Positions 1 through 6,318 of a stretch of 24,808 nt of DNA are shown piece after piece; the stretch's first letter is position 1; every line of letters starts with the position of its first letter. The notes under the pieces are model-generated. The model ran no database searches, was not told the DNA's origin, and saw only the letters and a program-made list of their open reading frames with translations. This DNA comes from an uncultured Bacteroidales bacterium (lineage in GTDB: Bacteria > Bacteroidota > Bacteroidia > Bacteroidales > UBA3663): assembly GCA_937899265.1 (NCBI GenBank), contig CALBPV010000094.1, forward strand, positions 1 to 24,808, given 5' to 3'. The position numbers and the translations under genes were made by a program.

Positions 1-397
1 TGGCCCACAGGTTGCTCTTGGTGTAGCTCTTCCAGTCCTTGCGGGCATAGAAGAAGGTGAGCATGCAGAGCAGCAGCACCGACAGCGTGAGGCACGACAG
101 GTGCAGGGCGTAGTAGGCCAGGGGCGGCGGGAAGAGGATGTCGCGTAGCAGCACCGTCGTGCCCACCAAGATGGAGCACCAGTAGTTGAAACTGAGAGAG
201 TCCAGCCGGTCGAAGAAGTACATCCAGATCATCACCAGACAAGCGATGTAGAACAGGTTAAGCACCAATTCGGGCCATGCCTCGCCCAGTCCGAAATAAA
301 ACACGCCATACAGCATCACACCCACCGACAGCATTCCTGCCACGGCAGTGATGCCAATATCAAAGACTTTCGCTCTTTTTTTGAATCTTGTCTGCAT
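1..397 (-). CDS. Multi-pass membrane protein, N-terminal part only
   Basis: An open frame starts at the ATG at 397 and runs off the left edge, so only the first 132 residues are visible. They begin MQTRFKKRAKVFDIG, a short basic cytoplasmic start, and then give about four hydrophobic segments (near residues 14-36, 42-60, 72-88 and 95-115), ending in a basic stretch RKDWKSYTKS. I see no family motif, so no function is assigned. It lies 46 bases downstream of the MATE gene in the same direction. A TATCTTTG promoter box sits about 30 bases before the start, so it may have its own promoter as well as read-through. The frame is missed by an ATG-to-stop scan because its stop lies outside the window. 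Confidence 0.72.
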   Translation of the reverse strand, partial: MQTRFKKRAKVFDIGITAVAGMLSVGVMLYGVFYFGLGEAWPELVLNLFYIACLVMIWMYFFDRLDSLSFNYWCSILVGTTVLLRDILFPPPLAYYALHLSCLTLSVLLLCMLTFFYARKDWKSYTKSNLWA

Positions 398-426
398 AAG
401 TTAATAAGTTTTATTGTTATTCTGTG

Positions 427-434
427 CAAAGATA
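427..434 (-). promoter_or_regulatory. Bacteroidetes -7 box before the membrane protein gene
   Basis: On the minus strand the sequence TATCTTTGCA matches the Bacteroidetes -7 consensus TAnnTTTG. It sits between the MATE stop codon and the ATG at 397, giving a predicted leader of about 25 bases. I did not find a TTG at the expected -33 distance, so this is a half-match. Confidence 0.4.
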
Positions 435-443
435 ACGAGTCAC

Positions 444-1775
444 CTAACGACTAATGATGTGCTTATTTGTCAACAGTATCACACCCAGCGTTATGCATTC
501 TGTAACAGGAACGGCGAGCCACATGCCTTGTGGGAAAATGAATTCAGGCATCAGGATAAACGCCGGTACAAGGAATATCAGACCTCGGAACAACATACAT
601 AACGTAGCCCGGGTGTTCTGCTCGGTGGCTTGATAATATCCGATAATGGCAACATTCATAGCAAAGAATATGGCAGAATAAGCGAACAACGGTAGTCCAC
701 CTAAAGCAATCTCATAGGCATTGGTGCCTGCTTGCAGGAAAAGACCGACAAGTGGTTTGGTACACAAAGTGAGAAACGTTGTTGTCAATACGCCACAGAT
801 GGTAGCGTAACTGAGGCTAACCCTGAAGGCTCTTTGCACACGGTAGCGATTGCCTGCACCATAGTTGAAACTGATGATAGGCTGAGCAGACTGTGCCACC
901 GAATTGTTGACCATGAACACGATAGGATAAAGATAGCAGGCTACGCTGAAAGCAGCGACGCCATCTTCGCCCAACTCTCGTATAAAGACGTAGTTGCCGG
1001 CAAGTAACATCATGGACATCGCCAGTTCGCCCAGCATAGAGGAAGAACCGCTACGAACCATATAACCGACATTGCGCACTGTCAGATAAAAACTAGTGAG
1101 ATTAAACTTTAGTCGGCATATCTTGACGCTCTGTGAATGGAAGAACATATACCAGGCAACCATTCCTGCGGCTACGACGCAACTAATCGATGATGCGATG
1201 GCGCTACCAGCAATACCCAACTGCATCGGAAATACAAACAACCAATCCAGGAAGATGTTAAGTAAACCGGGAAGGATTTCTGTTAAGGCTGCAAACTTGG
1301 GAGATCCGTCAAGTCTGATGACAAAGGTGCCGATTATCTGAATGACGATGCAGATACAGCCGGGAAGAATAGGGAGAAGATAATTCTGACATAATGGCAA
1401 TAGTGCATCACTACATCCCAAAAGTCGCAAGAAAGGTATACGGAAGAAATAAACAGCCATAGCAATCACGACCATCAGTAGCGTGGCCACTTCGAAGGCT
1501 TGGGTGATATTGATGTTAGCGGCCTTGTGGTTGTTCTGTGACAAATGGATGCTTGCCACAACCGACACACCCGCACCGAACATCAGTGCAATACCCGTCG
1601 TGATCAGGAACAGCGGCGAGACGATATTGATAGCCGCCAGTGCATTGCTTCCAACTCCCTGTCCAACGAAGATACCGTCTGCAACCGTAAAGAGTGATGC
1701 AAACACCATTGATAACAACGTCGGATAGAAAATGCTGTTGAACAGTGGGTCAATCCTCGACTTTCCAAAGTCCAT
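444..1775 (-). CDS. MATE family multidrug/Na+ efflux transporter
   Basis: This 443-aa protein is almost entirely hydrophobic, with about twelve predicted membrane segments, the usual size and layout for MATE (multi-antimicrobial extrusion) antiporters. The N-terminal segment PLFNSIFYPTLLSMVFASLF followed by VADGIFVGQGVGSNALAAIN is the conserved first-helix/loop pattern of the family. The second half repeats the fold, with a YGAGNRYRVQRAFR loop typical of the bacterial NorM/DinF-like branch. Such proteins export cationic drugs or metabolites across the inner membrane using Na+ or H+ gradients; the substrate cannot be read from sequence. The gene follows the carboxylesterase by 13 bases and is probably co-transcribed with it, so it may export a product or substrate of the neighbouring hydrolases. 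That link is inference. Confidence 0.9.
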   Translation of the reverse strand: MDFGKSRIDPLFNSIFYPTLLSMVFASLFTVADGIFVGQGVGSNALAAINIVSPLFLITTGIALMFGAGVSVVASIHLSQNNHKAANINITQAFEVATLLMVVIAMAVYFFRIPFLRLLGCSDALLPLCQNYLLPILPGCICIVIQIIGTFVIRLDGSPKFAALTEILPGLLNIFLDWLFVFPMQLGIAGSAIASSISCVVAAGMVAWYMFFHSQSVKICRLKFNLTSFYLTVRNVGYMVRSGSSSMLGELAMSMMLLAGNYVFIRELGEDGVAAFSVACYLYPIVFMVNNSVAQSAQPIISFNYGAGNRYRVQRAFRVSLSYATICGVLTTTFLTLCTKPLVGLFLQAGTNAYEIALGGLPLFAYSAIFFAMNVAIIGYYQATEQNTRATLCMLFRGLIFLVPAFILMPEFIFPQGMWLAVPVTECITLGVILLTNKHIISR

Positions 1776-1788
1776 GCTATCTATGTTG

Positions 1789-3363
1789 TTATAGACAATA
1801 ATAATTGGTCAGGAAATACATTCTGTCCCAATCGAGGATCTTCCGCTGGGATTCTTTCTCAGGATGGATGTCGAATTCGTCGAAGATCATCAGTTGCTTG
1901 TCCTCCAGGTCGTAGAGCGGCCACTCCTTGGCCTTGCCGTCGGGCGACTGCTCTGCCGTGAGCGACGGATTGCCAGTCTTGGCGAACTGTACCCACATCT
2001 TGCGCATGGTCTTTGAGAACATTGCGTCGAATTGTCTTCCCGTCAAGAGGGTCTCCTCCGGATGGTTGAATACCGTCGAAAGTTCTATCGCATGTCCGCT
2101 TTTCATCAGCGGCAGGGACGACTCAACCGTGAAGAAATAGGTGTAGGATTTGCCACCGGCCATGGTCTGATTCTCCGACATTCTGAAGAGCGGCGCAATA
2201 AACACGAGTTGGTCGAACAATCGGCTGGTATTTTCATAACTTTCGCCATGGATCTCATTGCAGAAACTCTCCACAAGTCCTTTCTCTTCCTCCGTCAGTT
2301 GGGCCAACTTCTTCGCCTTGCGGGCAGCCCCAAACGTATTCCATCCGTCCACACCAAATCCGTATACAAAGTAATTCATCTCGTCCTTGGTGCAGCCTTG
2401 CATGATATCTATATCCTTTGCCGCACCGTTGGAATAAGCCTCATACGGGTCCAGAGGCAGGTTTCTTCCGTCTCTTTCTGCCCACACGCACAGTTCAAGG
2501 GCATCACTTGCTGTTAATATCAACTTCTCGACATCGACCTTCTGCAGGTCGGCAACGGTTTTGCAGCCCAATTGAGCCATCACTTCATTCGTACAAGCAA
2601 TGGCTTCATCCGTAGATCTCGTAAAAACTGGGGCACCGCTTTGTGCGATGACGCGCTTAAAATACTTATGCGAATCTTTCATGAGTGGGAGCAGACTCAC
2701 GCTTCCTCCACCTGCGGACTGACCGAAAATCGTCACATTCTCGGGGTCTCCACCAAAGGCCGCGATGTTCTCATGAACCCACTTCAAGCCCATCAACTGG
2801 TCCAGAAGGCCCAGGTTCTGCGCATCGGGATAGTCTGCGCTGTCTGGCAGATGAGACAGGTGGAAGAAGCCGAACACACCAAGTCTGTACTCGATACTGA
2901 CAAGGATGACATCAGGATTCTCTTCGACGAAATTGGCACCCTCCTCGCGCGGCTCGGCTGTTCCGCCGATTTCAAAAGCGCCGCCGTGAATCCACACCAT
3001 GACCGGTTTATTCATGACCCCGTCATCGGCTTGCCAAACGTTCAGGTACAGGCAGTCTTCTCCCTGAGGATAAAGACCCCCCACTTGGAAGATGCTCCCA
3101 TCCTGTCGGGGGGCTTTTCCATTGTAATACGCCTCATAAACGCCATCATCCGGAACAATATCCACGGGTGCTTTCCAGCGCAGTTCTCCGACAGGCTGCT
3201 GACCGACAAAGGGAATGCCCTTAAAAGCAATAACGCTCTGTGACTTCTTGCCGACGAAGGTTCCATTGATACACTTGACGGCCAGCGAGTGATCGTAATT
3301 GCCGTCAGTGATTTTCTTGTTCTCGCCATACAAGGCGAACATTTTTTCTTTGGCTTCAATCAT
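1789..3363 (-). CDS. Type-B carboxylesterase / para-nitrobenzyl esterase-like hydrolase
   Basis: The 524-aa alpha/beta hydrolase carries the signatures of the carboxylesterase type-B family (Pfam COesterase). An early FKGIPF motif lies near residue 47, EDCLYLNVW at 102-110, the oxyanion-hole stretch VWIHGGAF near 123-130, and the nucleophile elbow GQSAGGGS with Ser216. Glu328 in KDEMNYF and His424 in SGHAIEL are the likely remaining triad members. The usual elbow Glu is Gln here (GQSAGG), which is common in bacterial members. There is no clear signal peptide, so a cytoplasmic location is likely. The start at 3363 is nine bases after the amidohydrolase stop, suggesting one transcript. It should hydrolyse carboxylic esters; the natural substrate is unknown. 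Confidence 0.92.
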   Translation of the reverse strand: MIEAKEKMFALYGENKKITDGNYDHSLAVKCINGTFVGKKSQSVIAFKGIPFVGQQPVGELRWKAPVDIVPDDGVYEAYYNGKAPRQDGSIFQVGGLYPQGEDCLYLNVWQADDGVMNKPVMVWIHGGAFEIGGTAEPREEGANFVEENPDVILVSIEYRLGVFGFFHLSHLPDSADYPDAQNLGLLDQLMGLKWVHENIAAFGGDPENVTIFGQSAGGGSVSLLPLMKDSHKYFKRVIAQSGAPVFTRSTDEAIACTNEVMAQLGCKTVADLQKVDVEKLILTASDALELCVWAERDGRNLPLDPYEAYSNGAAKDIDIMQGCTKDEMNYFVYGFGVDGWNTFGAARKAKKLAQLTEEEKGLVESFCNEIHGESYENTSRLFDQLVFIAPLFRMSENQTMAGGKSYTYFFTVESSLPLMKSGHAIELSTVFNHPEETLLTGRQFDAMFSKTMRKMWVQFAKTGNPSLTAEQSPDGKAKEWPLYDLEDKQLMIFDEFDIHPEKESQRKILDWDRMYFLTNYYCL

Positions 3364-3372
3364 AGGATCTTC

Positions 3373-4248
3373 TTATGCTTTGTAGACTTCTTCGCCATCA
3401 ACGATGGTGGCAACGATATTAGCCTGGGCGACCTTCTCGATGTCGTCGTGCAGGAAGTCGCAATCGTACACTGTCATGTTAGCGATCTTACCGAACTCGA
3501 TGGAGCCCAAACGATGCTCCTGGTGCCATGCATACGCCACGTTGATGGTCAAGGCACGCAGTGACTGTTCGCGAGTGATGGCCTCCTTGACATTGTGCCG
3601 GGTGTCCACACCATCGAACAGCCCCTTTGGAAGAGAGCGGGTTTCCGCCATGAAAACGCTGATGGGAATACTGAATGACGGAGAAACCGGGTAGTCCGAA
3701 TGGAAGACCGGACATGCGCCTGCGTCAAAGAAGGACTTGATGGGATAAGACTGGCTGGCCAATTCCTCACCGACATACTTGACTTCAATGTCATAGAAGC
3801 CCGGAATCTTCGCCGTCCAGAGTGGAGGCACGGCTGGAACAGAACCGGTAGCTGCCATGTGGCGGATATCCTCTTCCGTCACAAAGTGCAGGTGTGCCAG
3901 CACGTTACGCTGATCCATGTCGCCGGTAATCTTTTCCGCGTCCTCGATGCAGCCGAGCATGAAGTGAGTTGCACCGCCGCCCTCTGAGTGTACATGAACA
4001 GACATGCCCTCCTTGTCGGCCTCTACAATCAGTTGCACCATCTTATCGTGGTCGTTGAAGCGCTCCACGCCGTGATAGCCTGGCTGATCGGCATAATCCT
4101 GATTCTGCCAGCCCGTGTGCGCTTCGGTCACACCGTCCAAAAACGTCTTGACGCCGACAACATGGAAATATTCACCGCTGTACTTGGCTCGATCCGCGGC
4201 GATGCGGGCCACCTCCGCTTTCGGATCATCGGGATTGTCCGGGCACAT
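3373..4248 (-). CDS. Truncated Amidohydrolase_3 (YtcJ-like), C-terminal half only
   Basis: The 291-aa frame matches the second half of YtcJ/Amidohydrolase_3 metal-dependent hydrolases, which usually run to about 530-560 aa. Visible landmarks are Lys34 in GVKTFLDG (the candidate carboxylated lysine), the His pair in VHVHSEGGG (85, 87), His119/121 in LAHLHFV, Asp185 in FHSDYPV, and the C-terminal GSIEFGKIANMTVYD beta-sandwich return. The N-terminal composite domain and the first-strand HxH metal motif are absent. The open frame begins exactly at the stop codon of the AraC gene (TGATG), so a deletion probably fused the remnant to that stop. I expect it to be inactive or, at most, a noncatalytic fragment. 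It lies nine bases before the carboxylesterase. Confidence 0.85.
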   Translation of the reverse strand: MCPDNPDDPKAEVARIAADRAKYSGEYFHVVGVKTFLDGVTEAHTGWQNQDYADQPGYHGVERFNDHDKMVQLIVEADKEGMSVHVHSEGGGATHFMLGCIEDAEKITGDMDQRNVLAHLHFVTEEDIRHMAATGSVPAVPPLWTAKIPGFYDIEVKYVGEELASQSYPIKSFFDAGACPVFHSDYPVSPSFSIPISVFMAETRSLPKGLFDGVDTRHNVKEAITREQSLRALTINVAYAWHQEHRLGSIEFGKIANMTVYDCDFLHDDIEKVAQANIVATIVDGEEVYKA

Positions 4249-5375
4249 CAGGTAGGTAAGTTATTTTCCTTGCCCTTCACGTTTGCCATCCAGACAGTAA
4301 CCGACACTCCCATCTTGCGCTTGAAAGCATTACGAAAGGTGCTGAAACTACTGTAGCCACTCTCTATAGCCAACTGCTGGGCGGAGAAAGAACAATGAGC
4401 AGCAACAGCATTGCGATAGAGACTCATGAAGTGGTTGATGCGCAGATCATTGATAAAACCATTATAATTCGTGCCAAAACTAGAGAAATACAGGCTGAGA
4501 TAGGATCGGTTGGTTCCAATAGCCTTGGTAAGTTGGGGAAGGGTCAGGTCGTGCCGCAGATAGAGTTGCGTGTCTATGCAATGTCTCTGTAGCAGTTGCC
4601 CTGTTTTCGAGAGCGTTTCCCCATCGACCCTTGGAGAGGGGGTGAGAGGGGGAGTCTCAGACTCGGGCTCAGACTCGGGCTCAGGGGTGAGACTGTTTAA
4701 CGTCTCTACCCGCCACAGGAGATAGCCGATAAGTAAGATGCCTATCATCTGCATGGCGTATTGGGAAAGCGGGCCTTCGCCTAAAAAAGCATAGAAAATG
4801 ATCACCAGCAGTATGAAGGCCATTACTACAAAACTCTGCCATACCTCCTTGTGCTCCAGGTCGGCATAATTGTCACGCAGCCAACGTCCGTATTGTCTCA
4901 ACGCGCGTACCATATATATAAATATGCATACGCTCAAAAGCAGCAGATAGACATATAAGATCGGAATAAGCGCATAACTAAGAGTGGCCACGCTGAATAC
5001 TCCTCCTACGACAAACGGTGCTATCATCAAAGCAATAGGCCACAACGGGCGCCGGCGGTCTTGCAGCATGTTAAGCATGACGATGATGGCCAAAGGAAAA
5101 ACTGTCATACTGTCAAGCAATCCGCCTACAAGGTCGGTCCTCATAATATCCTTACTTGAGGAGAGAAAGAATATCGGCATATACCACAAGTGGCACAGAG
5201 CAGCGGCGGCAAAGTAAGCAGCAGTCCAGCGACGTAAGCGTACCGGCGGCGTAATGTCAGGGGCAAAAGCATTGCCCCGACGGAACAGCAGATAACAACT
5301 TGCCATCAAAGCCATTGTAGTCACCACTGTGTATAATATGATAAAGAGCGTATCTTCCCGAATCTGATCGTACAT
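4248..5375 (-). CDS. Membrane-anchored AraC-family transcriptional regulator
   Basis: This 375-aa protein has an N-terminal region of about six or seven hydrophobic helices (residues 10-230), a low-complexity linker (about 232-258), and a C-terminal AraC/XylS DNA-binding domain (about 275-365). The second domain shows LTLPQLTKAIGTNRSYLS as the first helix-turn-helix and LAIESGYSSFSTFRNAFKR as the second. Bacteroidales often have such membrane-bound AraC proteins, thought to sense a membrane or envelope signal and regulate nearby genes. The linker holds two 12-bp tandem copies giving PEPESEPESE, followed by TPPLTPSPRVDGE, which looks like an in-frame copy of a short dispersed GC-rich repeat. 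The stop overlaps the start of the amidohydrolase remnant (TGATG). It may control the downstream hydrolase/exporter genes. Confidence 0.88.
   Translation of the reverse strand: MYDQIREDTLFIILYTVVTTMALMASCYLLFRRGNAFAPDITPPVRLRRWTAAYFAAAALCHLWYMPIFFLSSSKDIMRTDLVGGLLDSMTVFPLAIIVMLNMLQDRRRPLWPIALMIAPFVVGGVFSVATLSYALIPILYVYLLLLSVCIFIYMVRALRQYGRWLRDNYADLEHKEVWQSFVVMAFILLVIIFYAFLGEGPLSQYAMQMIGILLIGYLLWRVETLNSLTPEPESEPESETPPLTPSPRVDGETLSKTGQLLQRHCIDTQLYLRHDLTLPQLTKAIGTNRSYLSLYFSSFGTNYNGFINDLRINHFMSLYRNAVAAHCSFSAQQLAIESGYSSFSTFRNAFKRKMGVSVTVWMANVKGKENNLPT
4618..4692. repeat. Low-complexity insert in the AraC linker
   Basis: Two exact 12-bp tandem copies of GACTCGGGCTCA occupy 4660-4683 on the plus strand, next to a purine-rich tract CCCTTGGAGAGGGGGTGAGA at 4628-4647. 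The tract resembles the repeat near 24703-24740. Both keep the AraC reading frame open and lengthen the flexible linker between its membrane and DNA-binding parts. Confidence 0.6.
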
Positions 5376-5454
5376 GATTGATGAACGCTTGATTTACAGA
5401 ATTATTGCCTTTCGCCTGATTTTCTCACTTCAGAGTTGTTTCATGCTGCTTTTT

Positions 5455-5482
5455 TCTATCAGAGGGACGGTTCTCCTGTTAT
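5455..5482. repeat. 28-bp direct repeat, copy 1
   Basis: The sequence begins TCTATCAGAGGGACGGTTCT and recurs at 6147-6174 with one mismatch over 28 bases. This copy starts two bases past the stop codon of the ATPase remnant, and together the two copies bracket that remnant. It also lies in the upstream region of the AraC gene. Confidence 0.75.
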
Positions 5483-5484
5483 GT

Positions 5485-5978
5485 TTATTGGCTAAAACCC
5501 AACAGCGTTTCCACCTCGCACCCCAGGAGATCCTCCAGGCTCACGCCGCCCGTCCCTACGACGAACGATCGCTTCGGCGTAAACGCCTCCACAAACGCAG
5601 GTAGACCAGAGTTCATTCCCCGCCTGCCGGTATTCACCTCAATAGCCGTCACCTCACCGTCACGTACGATGATGAAATCCACCTCCTTATCCTTCTCATT
5701 CTCGTCGCTCTTTCTCGATGGCTCTCGCCAGTAGTATACCTCATAGTCCAGTTCTTCCGCCATGCTCAGCAGATGCGCCCCCACGGCACTCAGTCGCTGT
5801 CCTTCGGGTCAACGGCATCAGCCACCTCAACGGCGTGAGGTATGTCCACTTGCGCCAGTACCTGATCTACCAGCGTAGATTTACCCACTTGTCTGGGGCC
5901 AGCCAGCACCTGCATGAACATCCTTGGCTCCAGTATGCGCTCTTTCAGCGTATAGAACTGTTTACGAATATATTCCAT
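5485..5978 (-). pseudogene. Deleted AAA-type ATPase of the AAA_14/DUF4143 family
   Basis: Two adjoining frames give the two ends of one family. The upstream piece (5790-5978, 62 aa) starts MEYIRKQFYTLKERI and has the Walker A motif AGPRQVGKST typical of AAA_14 ATPases. The downstream piece (5485-5784, 99 aa) has VGAHLLSMAEELDYEVYYWRE and KEVDFIIVRDGEVTAIEVN, the C-terminal DUF4143 nuclease-like fold of the same family. Intact members are about 380-420 aa, so roughly 200 residues, including Walker B and sensor regions, are missing and the two parts are out of frame. The junction lies near 5785-5815. The gene is dead, and its start at 5978 is preceded by three 22-bp repeats. In intact form these ATPases are common, mobile and of poorly understood role. 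Confidence 0.85.
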
Positions 5979-5998
5979 TTGTTCGAATTAGATGAATT

Positions 5999-6064
5999 AT
6001 TTACTCAATTCTATTTGCAATTTTACTCAATTCTGTTTGCAGTTTTACTCAATTCTCGCTGCAA
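5999..6064. repeat. Three 22-bp tandem repeats in the leader of the ATPase remnant
   Basis: Three contiguous 22-bp units (5999-6020, 6021-6042, 6043-6064) share the core TTTACTCAATTCT followed by a TTTGCA-like or CGCTGCA end. On the minus strand they fall between a TAATTTTG box and the ATPase start codon, so they would form most of the 5' leader. An operator or RNA-level control element is plausible. Confidence 0.85.
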
Positions 6065-6069
6065 AATTA
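6062..6069 (-). promoter_or_regulatory. Bacteroidetes -7 box of the ATPase remnant
   Basis: The minus strand reads TAATTTTGCA, matching TAnnTTTG, just upstream of the 22-bp tandem repeats. No TTG was found at the -33 position. Transcription from here would start near 6056 and run through all three repeats. Confidence 0.35.
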
Positions 6070-6318
6070 CAAAAATCATTGGAATTATCACCACTCTTCC
6101 TCACCTTTTTTATTTATTTGCTAAAAGCCAGCAATTCGCAGAGAACTCTATCAGAGGGACGGTTCTTCTGTTATACGTTTTACTTCGTGACTATGGCAGC
6201 CAGCACGAGGCGGAAGCCGACCGTGGTCGTAGGTGCTACGGTTTCCATGCGAGTAGTGACCATCAACTGTGCCCAGGCTATTCGCCTTCTCTCCTCCCAC
6301 CTGACGCTGGGATAGCCC
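6070..6318. other. Non-coding or decayed stretch between ATPase remnant and cytolysin-like gene
   Basis: Apart from the second 28-bp repeat, I see no intact gene here. On the minus strand 6183-6310 encodes a short open stretch ending PTTTVGFRLVLAAIVTK-stop. The GFRLVLA piece looks like the very C-terminus of a formylglycine-generating-enzyme (FGE/SUMF1-like) domain, so this could be the tail of another lost gene. The evidence is only a few residues. Confidence 0.3.
6147..6174. repeat. 28-bp direct repeat, copy 2
   Basis: This copy matches 5455-5482 at 27 of 28 positions and in the same orientation. Together the copies flank about 660 bp containing the ATPase remnant and its leader. The adjoining sequence on the minus strand (6119-6135) reads like another tail ending LLAFSK-stop, close to LLGFSQ-stop of the ATPase, which hints at a second lost copy. 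Confidence 0.75.

Noticed and set aside
5999..6064. A CRISPR-like repeat array
   Set aside because: The units are contiguous with no spacers between them and there is no cas gene nearby.
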